A stretch of DNA of 5,748 nt from Flavobacteriales bacterium (GCA_947472115.1 CANIZU010000127.1:1-5748); one strand, 5' to 3'. Positions 1 through 5,748 are shown, numbered from the stretch's first letter. A program made the numbers and translations. The notes: generated by a model from the sequence alone, not told the origin.

Positions 1-111
1 TCGGCAGACCATGAAGACAGCAACCAAACACCACGGCAAAGGATTACCAATTCGTAAGATTATTCCTAGACAACACACAGACCGTGGGGCTTCACAAAGT
101 GCCGCCGGCGT
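1..111. other. Left-edge segment with no assignable gene; possible 3' end of a convergent gene or 5' end of the next minus-strand gene
   Basis: These bases follow the prfA stop codon and run off the window. Several short frames are open to the edge and none can be recognised. On the plus strand, one frame ends in the hydrophilic tail SADHEDSNQTPRQRITNS with a stop at 55-57. Another plus frame stays open from base 2 to a stop at 113-115, overlapping the prfA stop, and reads as a basic peptide. Either could be the tail of a gene converging on prfA. On the minus strand, a frame beginning at a TTG near base 50 reads as a short hydrophobic stretch resembling a secretion signal start, but it lacks a good ribosome site. 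An 8-base palindrome CGCCGGCG lies at 103-110; it has no loop and no T run, so it is not a convincing terminator. Confidence 0.2.
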
Positions 112-1182
112 TTAAATTTGAGTTTCTTTCAGCCGCTCCGCATTTTCCGCCACCTGAAGAGCATTTAAAATTTCTTGAATATCGCCATTTACTATCGCCG
201 ATAAATTATATAGTGTTAACCCAATGCGGTGGTCAGTAACCCGACCTTGTGGGTAATTGTAGGTTCTCACCTTAGCGCTTCTATCACCCGTACTTACCAA
301 TGTTTTTCTTCTAGACGATATTGCTTCGATGTGCTTGGCGTATTCAATCTCATACAATTTGGTCGCCAACATTTTCATCGCCTTTTCCCTGTTTCCCAGC
401 TGATTTCTTTCGGTCTGACAAATAACCACCAAACCCGTGGGAAGGTGTGTCAGTTGAACCTTGGTTTCCACCTTGTTTACATTCTGTCCCCCAGCGCCAC
501 CAGATCTGCTCGTTTCCATTTTTACGTCGGCCGGATTTAACTTAACATCTACTTCATCCGCCTCAGGCATTACAACCACGCTCACAGCTGATGTGTGAAT
601 CCTGCCTTGGCTTTCTGTCGCAGGAACACGCTGTACTCGATGTACGCCACTTTCATATTTCAAAATGCCGTATGTGCCCACGTTGGGTACTTCAAAAATC
701 ACCTTGCTATATCCACCCGCGGTGCCCTCGGTTTCGTCGACAACATTAATTTTCCAGCCCTGGTTTTCACAATATCGCTGATACATCCTAAAGAGATCAC
801 CAGCAAAAATACCCGCCTCGTCACCACCGCTTCCAGCACGAATTTCTACTACCGCCGGCTTCGCGTCCTCAGGATCTTTTGGCAAAAGTTGAATTCTAAT
901 TACCTCTTCCAGTGGTCCCAACTTGGGCTCAAGCTCATCGAGCTCTTCCTTGGCCATATCCCGTAACTCCCTGTCCTTTTCATTTTTTAATATGTCTTTG
1001 GCCTCAACGATGCGATGAAAAAGGTTTTTATATTCAAAATATGATTCTACGATTTCCTCTAGGTCTCTGTATTCCTTATTGAGCTTAGTAAATCGCTGAA
1101 TATCACTAGAAATTTCAGGACTACTCAAAAGCAATTCTATTTCTTTGAAATGTGCATATACCGCCTCTAGTTTTTCTAACAT
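112..1182 (-). CDS. prfA: Peptide chain release factor 1 (RF1)
   Basis: RF1 is the cytoplasmic class I release factor that reads UAA and UAG in the ribosomal A site and triggers hydrolysis of peptidyl-tRNA. The 356-residue product is full length for the family. An N-terminal helical, Glu-rich region (about 1-100) precedes the PCRF domain, which contains AGSGGDEAG at 116-124. The stop-codon recognition tripeptide is PAT at 187-189, inside HRVQRVPATESQGRIHTS. The PxT form, rather than SPF, marks RF1 and not RF2. The catalytic GGQ is at 231-233 within SGGAGGQNVNK; its Gln is the usual target of PrmC methylation. RNYPQGRVTDHR-like sequence near 308-319 is also typical. The start is ATG, with an AAAGGA Shine-Dalgarno-like sequence at 1193-1198, 10 bases upstream. 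It lies 46 bases after the lpxH-type gene and probably shares its transcript. No RF2-type programmed frameshift is expected or seen. The gene ends in TAA. Confidence 0.97.
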   Translation of the reverse strand: MLEKLEAVYAHFKEIELLLSSPEISSDIQRFTKLNKEYRDLEEIVESYFEYKNLFHRIVEAKDILKNEKDRELRDMAKEELDELEPKLGPLEEVIRIQLLPKDPEDAKPAVVEIRAGSGGDEAGIFAGDLFRMYQRYCENQGWKINVVDETEGTAGGYSKVIFEVPNVGTYGILKYESGVHRVQRVPATESQGRIHTSAVSVVVMPEADEVDVKLNPADVKMETSRSGGAGGQNVNKVETKVQLTHLPTGLVVICQTERNQLGNREKAMKMLATKLYEIEYAKHIEAISSRRKTLVSTGDRSAKVRTYNYPQGRVTDHRIGLTLYNLSAIVNGDIQEILNALQVAENAERLKETQI

Positions 1183-1228
1183 TTTAATTCAATCCTTTCA
1201 ACTTATACTCTGCTTAACAAAATCAGAA

Positions 1229-1990
1229 TTATGAAACCCAGGCTTTAATTCGCAACTCCACGCCATCGTATTCCGCGTATTGACTCCCGTGTAACCACTC
1301 TCCTAGGTTAATGTATCGAACACCCTCACCTAAGTCAATGTCCAAAACCAAGTGTCTGTGTCCAAAAATAAAATATTTCGGCTTTTGGGTTTTACAAGTC
1401 AATAAATACCGTTTGCAAAATTGGGTTAAATGCTCTTTTGAATCCCCGAGGTAATTGTCTTCTTTCGGATTTTGTGCCAAACGACTTTTTTTACTTAGTT
1501 TTTGAGCAAACGCAACCCCAATTCCAGGGTGGATCATGGCAAATGCTTTTTGAGCAATTTTTGATAAAAAAACCTTTTTTAACCATTTATATCCCACATC
1601 GCCGGGACCCAACCCATCGCCATGATGTAAATAGCAAGTGTCATTGCCGAGTTCTATCGTAAGCGCGTCATTAACCACAACTACCCCACATTCCGTTTCT
1701 AGATATTTTCCAACCCATAAATCATGGTTGCCCGGAAATAAGTAAACCGGGATTCCGGCATCGGTAAGCCGACTAATTGCGCCTAAAAATCGTACAAATC
1801 CTTTTGGAACAACTGTTTTATACTCAAACCAAAAATCAAATACATCGCCCAACAAATAAATTGCAGATGCGTCGTTCGCAATGGCATTTAACCAAGAAAC
1901 TATTGATTTTTCCCTTTCTAAAGATCGCTCCAAGTCCGGCATTCCAAGGTGGAAATCGCTGGCAAAATATATTTTTTTTTCTACTGTCAA
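1229..1990 (-). CDS. lpxH: UDP-2,3-diacylglucosamine diphosphatase, LpxH type (calcineurin-like metallophosphoesterase)
   Basis: The product (253 residues) is a calcineurin-like metallophosphoesterase with the full set of metal ligands: SDFHLG (D12, H14), GDVFDF (D49), GNHD (87-90), HHGDG (122-126) and GHRH (210-213). Length, order and the early IYFASDFHLG strand fit LpxH. That enzyme cleaves UDP-2,3-diacylglucosamine to lipid X and UMP in the fourth step of lipid A synthesis, at the inner face of the cytoplasmic membrane. The assignment is by family resemblance, and another phosphoesterase of the same fold cannot be excluded. The start is TTG, only 11 bases after the pheS stop. No in-frame ATG or GTG lies between it and the first metal-binding motif, and the next Met is residue 17, after that motif. 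An AGGAG at 2007-2011, inside the end of pheS, is 16 bases upstream, too far for a standard Shine-Dalgarno, so coupling to pheS translation is likely. Confidence 0.85.
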   Translation of the reverse strand: MTVEKKIYFASDFHLGMPDLERSLEREKSIVSWLNAIANDASAIYLLGDVFDFWFEYKTVVPKGFVRFLGAISRLTDAGIPVYLFPGNHDLWVGKYLETECGVVVVNDALTIELGNDTCYLHHGDGLGPGDVGYKWLKKVFLSKIAQKAFAMIHPGIGVAFAQKLSKKSRLAQNPKEDNYLGDSKEHLTQFCKRYLLTCKTQKPKYFIFGHRHLVLDIDLGEGVRYINLGEWLHGSQYAEYDGVELRIKAWVS

Positions 1991-2001
1991 TCGATGGTGG
2001 T

Positions 2002-3012
2002 TTATACTCCTGAAAATTGAGATAATAAACGTTTATCGTTTACAAACAAGTCCCTAATATCGTTAATGCCATATTTTAACATGGTAATTCTGTCGATACC
2101 CATCCCAAAAGCAAAGCCTGTATATTCTGAAGAATCGATGTGACAAGCATCTAAAACATTTGGATGCACCATTCCACAACCTAAAACCTCTAACCAACCC
2201 GTTCCTTTGGTTAAACGTCTGTTTTCTTCCGTTTCTAATCCCGCCCAAATATCCATCTCCGCACTGGGTTCGGTGAAAGGAAAATAGCTCGACCTAAATC
2301 TAACTTTGGTTCCTTCACCAAAAAACTGTTGGACAAAGTAATATAGTGTTTGTTTTAGGTCGGCAAAACTCACGCCTTTGTCAATATATAACCCTTCAAT
2401 TTGATGAAAAAAACAATTACTTCTAGCACTCACCGCTTCATTTCGATAAACCCTTCCCGGCATAACCAATCGTAAAGGAAGTTTGCCTTTTTCCATTTCT
2501 CTAATTTGTACCGAGCTAGTGTGTGTCCTTAAAACGTGTTCAGCAATAAAAAATGTGTCTTGCATATCGCGAGCTGGATGATCTTCTGCAAAGTTTAACG
2601 ACGCAAAATTGTGTTTATCATCTTCAATTTCTGGCCCTTCCGCCAAATCAAAACCCAAAGAAAAGAAAATCTCCAGTAACCTATCTTCCACAATTCTTAA
2701 TGGATGATATGAACCTGGACCCTCTTGATAAACCGGTAACGACGAATCCTCCCTTTTTAAATTTGCTTGAATTGAATTGTCCTCCAATTCTTTTTGTTGT
2801 TGATGTATTTCCTCCGCTCTTTGTTTTAATACATTCAACTGAGCACCGACCAATTTCTTTTGATCGTTTGGTATTGTTTTGAATTTATCAAACAATTGTG
2901 TGATGATTCCTTTTTTTGACAAATACAGCAAACGGAAAGATTCCGCATTGTTCTCCTTTTCAAAAACAACATCATTTACTTGTTTCAGTATCTCCGCTAT
3001 TCTGTCAATCAT
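2002..3012 (-). CDS. pheS: Phenylalanine--tRNA ligase alpha subunit
   Basis: PheS is the catalytic subunit of the cytoplasmic (alpha-beta)2 phenylalanyl-tRNA synthetase, a class II enzyme that charges tRNA-Phe. The 336-residue product is complete. Residues 1-85 form the charged, helical N-terminal arm that contacts tRNA. Motif 1 lies around HPLRIVEDRLLEIFFSLGF and GPEIEDD (103-132). The region LRTHTSSVQIR (161-171), RVYRNEAVSARS (187-198) and FHQIEGLYID (202-211) covers motif 2 and the substrate site. RSSYFPFTEPSAEMD lies at 240-254. Motif 3 is GFAFGMGIDRITMLKYGI (299-316); A301 sits in the small-residue position that sets the size of the Phe pocket in other bacteria. The start is ATG, with no obvious Shine-Dalgarno sequence just before it. 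pheT is not adjacent: an lpxH-type gene follows after 11 bases, so the beta subunit must be encoded elsewhere. Upstream lies the 385-base AT-rich gap, which probably carries its promoter, although no clear promoter was identified. Confidence 0.98.
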   Translation of the reverse strand: MIDRIAEILKQVNDVVFEKENNAESFRLLYLSKKGIITQLFDKFKTIPNDQKKLVGAQLNVLKQRAEEIHQQQKELEDNSIQANLKREDSSLPVYQEGPGSYHPLRIVEDRLLEIFFSLGFDLAEGPEIEDDKHNFASLNFAEDHPARDMQDTFFIAEHVLRTHTSSVQIREMEKGKLPLRLVMPGRVYRNEAVSARSNCFFHQIEGLYIDKGVSFADLKQTLYYFVQQFFGEGTKVRFRSSYFPFTEPSAEMDIWAGLETEENRRLTKGTGWLEVLGCGMVHPNVLDACHIDSSEYTGFAFGMGIDRITMLKYGINDIRDLFVNDKRLLSQFSGV

Positions 3013-3100
3013 TCTACAAATCTAAAGATTGCTGTTTGTTTTATTCTATCTGTCATCATTTCTAATTTCCAACAATCCACGATTTCGCTCTTAGCTATAG

Positions 3101-3118
3101 TAATAATAAGAATTATTA
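3101..3118. repeat. Perfect A/T inverted repeat (7-base arms, 4-base loop)
   Basis: The arms TAATAAT (3101-3107) and ATTATTA (3112-3118) are exact reverse complements around AAGA. With only A:T pairs and no T tract that would mark a terminator, it is a weak hairpin. It could be a protein-binding site in the pheS upstream region or simply a by-product of the high A+T content. Confidence 0.4.
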
Positions 3119-3154
3119 ATTTAAAGAAAAGGTATTACGTAGTATATAGTATAG

Positions 3155-3186
3155 CTGTGTGGATATCGTGATAACTCTGTGTGGAT
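3155..3186. repeat. Two direct CTGTGTGGAT repeats, 22-base period
   Basis: The 10-base word CTGTGTGGAT occurs at 3155-3164 and again at 3177-3186. The start-to-start distance of 22 bases is about two turns of the DNA helix, so proteins bound to both would face the same side. Each copy overlaps a DnaA-box-like 9-mer read on the minus strand. The exact repeat and helical phasing suggest a protein-binding array; DnaA is the leading candidate. Confidence 0.6.
3158..3166 (-). promoter_or_regulatory. DnaA-box-like site (8 of 9)
   Basis: The plus strand reads TGTGGATAT, so the minus strand is ATATCCACA. This differs from the DnaA consensus TTATCCACA only at the first base. It is the best DnaA-like match in the gap and is paired with a weaker copy 22 bases away. 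Confidence 0.4.
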
Positions 3187-3188
3187 TT
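3180..3188 (-). promoter_or_regulatory. DnaA-box-like site (7 of 9)
   Basis: The plus strand reads TGTGGATTT, so the minus strand is AAATCCACA, with two mismatches to TTATCCACA. On its own this is weak. Its value comes from lying in phase with the better site 22 bases to the left and directly beside the A+T-richest stretch. Confidence 0.3.
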
Positions 3189-3293
3189 TATATTTAGTTG
3201 ACGGTATTATTATTTTATATATTGATATACAATTAGTTAAACGGAATAATTGAATAATATGGATGTCAATATTGGTAAGATTATGTCCATGTG

Positions 3294-3302
3294 TTATACA
3301 CT
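3294..3302 (+). promoter_or_regulatory. DnaA-box-like site TTATACACT (8 of 9 to TTATNCACA)
   Basis: This 9-mer matches the relaxed DnaA consensus TTATNCACA at every position except the last. It lies in the opposite orientation to the pair at 3158-3188, on the other side of the A+T-rich stretch at 3191-3260. It sits inside a small near-palindrome, GTGT-TAT-ACAC. Confidence 0.3.
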
Positions 3303-3378
3303 TTTGTTTTGGGTTGTTTGTGTCGTTTAGTGGCTGTTATAAACGAAATTGAATTTGAGTAAACGTGTCGCGCTAACG

Positions 3379-3392
3379 GTTTCACGTGAAAC
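3379..3392. promoter_or_regulatory. parS centromere-like site (ParB binding)
   Basis: The sequence GTTTCACGTGAAAC is a perfect 14-base palindrome. It is identical to the core of the widely conserved chromosomal parS consensus TGTTTCACGTGAAACA; only the outermost T and A are replaced, by G on each side. ParB binds parS, loads as a CTP-dependent clamp and spreads. With ParA and SMC it then organises and segregates the origin region of the chromosome. Chromosomal parS sites usually cluster close to the replication origin. Here the site lies 5 bases past the stop of the lipoprotein gene, inside the intergenic gap. The palindrome has no loop, so it would not work as a hairpin terminator. No parA or parB gene is in the window. 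Confidence 0.85.
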
Positions 3393-3397
3393 GGATG

Positions 3398-4810
3398 TTA
3401 TTTAGATGTTGTCCCTGTATTAAACGCTGACATACCTGGTAATATTAACGTATTTTCTAACTTAGAACTCACAACTATTTGTTTTAATGGCTTGTATATG
3501 TAATCTGTGTCAAGAAGTGGTATTTGGTTTTGATAGTCAATTGTACGTGGTGATAATGATTTAATGGATGAAGCACCCGGTATCCAACAGGTATAATTAT
3601 ATACTCCATCAGGTAAATAAAAATTTTCAGCCTGATGGGCGGCTATAGGTATATAAAGCCTAGAACTTCCAATATTGATTGTAATATGAATAGAAAATGT
3701 ATTTGGGTTGGTGATGTTAATCCTACCAGCTTTAGAACGAGGTTTTATGATACCTGGATAATTTGCTGTATCTGATTCAGAATTTATTGTTAGTGGGTAG
3801 TGATAAAAAAGTTTCACGGGTATTGTATCGGATGAATTATTGATAGTATAAGAATTGATGTAATTACTGATAGAATAGTTTAGTTTTTTTATTTTAGTAA
3901 AACTATCCATCATCAACGCATCTTTAATTTGTTTAATATTTTTATTTAATACAATTAAGGTGTCTTTATTGAATTGATGAACGATGTCTTTGTTAAACCA
4001 ATCAATGTCTAGCGTGGGTTCAGTAATGATGTATAGACTATCATGGTAATTAAAAGCGGATTTATAACTCTTTGTTTTATATGCATTCGTACTTTTAAAT
4101 GTATCTCTGTAATTGTTTGTTAAATAAAAACAAGTCGCTTTTTCGTGATCAGAAATAACATAATCGTTATCTTCATATACTACATATACCACGTGTAAGC
4201 TATCGGTAAGGCCATGAAAGTGATACGTTATATTGTCTGATGTAAATGGTAGATATATTGGTGATGAATCAGTTTGTTTTCCTTGCAACTGATATCTATT
4301 CGCGTCTCTAATAAAGACCCGTTTTTTGGTTTTGGCCTTATCGTTAGAACCAGGTAAAGAATTCGCATCGTCCAGCGATGTAGAAATGATCAATTCTCCG
4401 GTATCGTTTTTTAATAAAACAGTGGGTTCATCAATAGCGTTGTTTTCGTTTAGGTCAAACACGAAACCGTTTAAATAAATAGCGCTCGTAATTTTTGGTG
4501 TGATTATTTGAATTTTTTGCCTCTCAATAGTCGTCGTTGTTTGTTCTTTCAATGAATTAACGATAGGCGATACAACCAATGCGTTTTTTGTTTGTATGTT
4601 TTCGCTGAATTCAAGCCTAATGATTTGTTGATTCTCTTTAGGCCTGTTGGTTACACTAATTAAGGTGGGTTTTAAAGTGTCTTTGTCGCCCCCCATGGGT
4701 GGAACTGGGTTGGCGCAATGTGCGCATGTTATGACGATCGCAGCTACGATTGCGCTCTGAATCAACAGCGATATGTTTTTGTTTTTATACAACGCTTTCT
4801 CTTGAAGCAA
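3398..4810 (-). CDS. Putative lipoprotein with N-terminal Ig-like (Big_5-type) domain, Bacteroidota family
   Basis: No precise function is known. The 470-residue product has a basic N-terminus, a hydrophobic stretch (about 13-28) and two cysteines, C29 and C32, near the expected lipoprotein cleavage point. It continues with ANPVPPMGGDKDTLKP. This Cys, then proline-rich GG-x-KD, then IRLEFSENI (64-72) layout resembles Bacteroidota surface lipoproteins with an N-terminal Ig-like (Big_5) domain, seen here at about 45-150. A second familiar stretch, FHGLTDSLHVVYVVYEDND (198-216), matches the position of the small beta-sandwich that follows in that family. The rest is rich in Ser, Thr, Asn, Ile and Tyr and looks like a divergent beta-rich exported protein. 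C32 aligns best with the lipidated Cys of the family, but C29 is also possible. The start is TTG, 5 bases after the mnmG stop. Other in-frame TTG codons exist at residues 7 and 16, and no ATG occurs before the cysteines. Co-transcription with mnmG is likely. Confidence 0.75.
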   Translation of the reverse strand: MLQEKALYKNKNISLLIQSAIVAAIVITCAHCANPVPPMGGDKDTLKPTLISVTNRPKENQQIIRLEFSENIQTKNALVVSPIVNSLKEQTTTTIERQKIQIITPKITSAIYLNGFVFDLNENNAIDEPTVLLKNDTGELIISTSLDDANSLPGSNDKAKTKKRVFIRDANRYQLQGKQTDSSPIYLPFTSDNITYHFHGLTDSLHVVYVVYEDNDYVISDHEKATCFYLTNNYRDTFKSTNAYKTKSYKSAFNYHDSLYIITEPTLDIDWFNKDIVHQFNKDTLIVLNKNIKQIKDALMMDSFTKIKKLNYSISNYINSYTINNSSDTIPVKLFYHYPLTINSESDTANYPGIIKPRSKAGRINITNPNTFSIHITINIGSSRLYIPIAAHQAENFYLPDGVYNYTCWIPGASSIKSLSPRTIDYQNQIPLLDTDYIYKPLKQIVVSSKLENTLILPGMSAFNTGTTSK

Positions 4811-4815
4811 TGGTT

Positions 4816-5748
4816 TTAACGCCCTAGGTGAATGAGTAATACCTGTATATCAGCTGGACTTACTCCGCTAATTCTGGTGGCTTGACCAAGTGTTTGAGGC
4901 TTGGTCTTGCTGAGTTTTTCGCGCGACTCGTGGCTGAGGCTCGTAATCAAGTGATAGTTGTAATCTCTTGGAATAGGGGTGTGCTCTAACCGTTGAACCT
5001 TACTGGCTAGTTCTATTTCTTTATCGATATATGATTGGTACTTTATTTTTATCGATGCTCTTTCTTTCGATTCCTGACTGTAAGCTCCGATTGACTCCCC
5101 GATAGAGGGAATTTCCTCTAAGTTGTGTAACTCGATTTGGGGCCGTAGCAGTAGTTTGTTGGCCCGCTGTTTTTCTGATATTTCTGCAACATCGATAGGC
5201 AAGAAGGTTTTTAGTTCTTCTGGTGTGACGTTCGTTGAGCCGAGTATTTCCTTGATTTTGTGAGCATCTTGGTTAATCTTGTCTAACTCAGTCATCCGAT
5301 CATCCTTCGCCAATCCGATGTTATATCCCCTGGGCGTGAGCCTTTCGTCGGCATTATCTTGTCTCAAACTGATGCGATATTCCGCCCGAGAGGTAAACAT
5401 TCTATAGGGTTCGTCGGTCCCTTTGTTTATCAAATCATCGATCAAAACACCGATATAGGCTTCATTTCGCTGTAAGATGAGTGGTTCTTTTTCTTGTACC
5501 AACAATGCAGCATTTATTCCAGCCATTAAACCCTGACATGCGGCCTCTTCGTAGCCTGTGGTTCCGTTGATTTGTCCAGCAAAATAGAGCCCATCCACCA
5601 CCTTCGTTTCTAGGGTGTTTTTAAGTTGGGTGGGTTGGAAATAATCATACTCGATGGCATATCCAGGCCTAAAGATTTTAGCTTTTTCAAATCCGGGAAT
5701 TAAGCGCAGGGCCTTTGTTTGCACGCTTTCAGGTAGAGAAGTGCTGAA
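4816..5748 (-). CDS. mnmG: tRNA uridine-5-carboxymethylaminomethyl modification enzyme MnmG, C-terminal half (5' end beyond window)
   Basis: MnmG (GidA) is an FAD-dependent cytoplasmic enzyme. With the GTPase MnmE it installs the 5-carboxymethylaminomethyl group on wobble uridine 34 of certain tRNAs. Only about 310 C-terminal residues are present. The frame is open to the right edge, beginning FSTSLPESVQTKALRLIPG, so the GTG at 5724 is an internal Val codon and not the start. Diagnostic stretches include FRPGYAIEYDYF, PTQLKNTLETK, GLYFAGQINGTTGYEEAACQG (the FAD-domain end) and YIGVLIDDLINKGTDEPYRM. They continue with FTSRAEYRISLRQDNADERLTPRGY and the C-terminal helical region ending ATRISGVSPADIQVLLIHLGR. 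The FAD-binding GxGxxG and the catalytic cysteines of the N-terminal half lie outside the window. The stop is TAA. In many bacteria this gene sits beside the chromosomal origin, which is relevant to the parS site about 1.4 kb downstream. Confidence 0.97.
   Translation of the reverse strand, partial: FSTSLPESVQTKALRLIPGFEKAKIFRPGYAIEYDYFQPTQLKNTLETKVVDGLYFAGQINGTTGYEEAACQGLMAGINAALLVQEKEPLILQRNEAYIGVLIDDLINKGTDEPYRMFTSRAEYRISLRQDNADERLTPRGYNIGLAKDDRMTELDKINQDAHKIKEILGSTNVTPEELKTFLPIDVAEISEKQRANKLLLRPQIELHNLEEIPSIGESIGAYSQESKERASIKIKYQSYIDKEIELASKVQRLEHTPIPRDYNYHLITSLSHESREKLSKTKPQTLGQATRISGVSPADIQVLLIHLGR

Larger units (their letters stand above)
3013..3397. other. AT-rich intergenic region with parS and DnaA-box-like sites; candidate origin-proximal or oriC region
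   Basis: This is the only long non-coding gap in the window. From left to right it holds a perfect A/T inverted repeat (TAATAAT, 4-base loop, ATTATTA) at 3101-3118; two direct copies of CTGTGTGGAT at 3155-3164 and 3177-3186; a stretch at 3191-3260 with only 12 G or C in 70 bases; and TTATACACT at 3294-3302. A 6-base inverted repeat (CGTTTA at 3324-3329, TAAACG at 3340-3345) and a perfect parS core at 3379-3392 follow. No convincing gene was found on either strand, and there is no tRNA-like structure. DnaA-like boxes beside an AT-rich stretch, with parS and mnmG nearby, are the ingredients of an origin. Against this, no box is a perfect TTATCCACA, and the flanking genes all run the same way instead of diverging. 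The gap must also contain the pheS promoter and perhaps a terminator for the lipoprotein gene. Confidence 0.35.

Noticed and set aside
229..966. Two plus-strand open frames of 103 and 123 codons opposite prfA
   Set aside because: They are antisense shadows of a well-conserved gene; their translations show no family features.
1438..2013. Plus-strand open frames opposite the lpxH-type gene
   Set aside because: They are antisense to a gene with all its metal-binding motifs intact, and their composition is not protein-like.
2063..2882. Minus-strand 61-codon and plus-strand 109-codon open frames within pheS
   Set aside because: Both lie wholly inside pheS in other frames, and pheS itself is continuous and fully conserved, so no frameshift or nested gene is needed.
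3017..3024. Minus-strand TAGATTTG just before the pheS ATG, matching the Bacteroidota -7 promoter pattern TAnnTTTG
   Set aside because: It ends 4 bases before the ATG, which would give an almost leaderless transcript, and no TTG (-33) element occurs about 19-21 bases upstream. A chance match in AT-rich DNA is more likely.
2980..3171. Plus-strand open frame of 63 codons spanning the pheS start and the intergenic gap
   Set aside because: It overlaps the pheS start on the opposite strand, has a low-complexity Ile/Ser/Val composition expected from AT-rich DNA, and has no recognisable domain or ribosome site.
3324..3345. Inverted repeat CGTTTA ... TAAACG as a terminator for the lipoprotein gene
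   Set aside because: It has 6-base arms around a 10-base loop with only two G:C pairs and no following T run on the minus strand, so it is too weak to call a terminator.
3811..3820. Second parS-like sequence, GTTTCACGGG
   Set aside because: Only the left half of the palindrome is present (GTTTCACG); the right half does not match, and it lies inside the lipoprotein coding region.
5722..5724. GTG as the start codon of a shorter mnmG-like protein
   Set aside because: The frame continues upstream to the window edge with conserved MnmG sequence (TSLPESVQ), so this GTG is an internal Val codon of a gene cut by the window.

Overview
The window looks like core chromosome from a Gram-negative bacterium, most likely of the phylum Bacteroidota. 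The evidence is a lipid A pathway hydrolase (LpxH type) and a lipoprotein whose N-terminus (Cys-Ala-Asn-Pro, then Gly-Gly-x-Lys-Asp, then an Ig-like strand pattern) resembles a lipoprotein family typical of that phylum. The genes are also AT-leaning with weak or absent Shine-Dalgarno sequences. The assignment is inferred from protein features, not from a search.

All five convincing genes lie on the minus strand, so they read from right to left. At the right edge, mnmG (tRNA U34 modification) enters without its 5' half. Five bases after its stop, a fast-evolving lipoprotein gene begins at a TTG codon. A 385-base AT-rich intergenic region follows at 3013-3397. Then come pheS (phenylalanyl-tRNA synthetase alpha subunit), an lpxH-type gene 11 bases later, and prfA (release factor 1) 46 bases after that. 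pheS-lpxH-prfA looks like one transcription unit combining translation and outer-membrane lipid synthesis. The last 111 bases at the left edge hold no assignable gene.

The most notable element is in the intergenic region. A perfect 14-base palindrome, GTTTCACGTGAAAC, at 3379-3392 matches the core of the bacterial chromosomal parS site bound by ParB. The same gap holds two direct copies of CTGTGTGGAT 22 bases apart, each overlapping a DnaA-box-like sequence. It also holds a third DnaA-box-like site and a 70-base stretch of about 83% A+T. Together with mnmG (gidA), which lies beside the replication origin in many bacteria, this makes the gap a candidate origin-proximal or oriC region. The parS call is well supported. 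The oriC call is a hypothesis, because none of the DnaA-like boxes is a perfect match and the gene orientations do not diverge from the gap.

No mobile element, CRISPR array, tRNA or rRNA was seen. Apart from the parS/origin-like gap and the poorly conserved lipoprotein, this is an ordinary housekeeping region.
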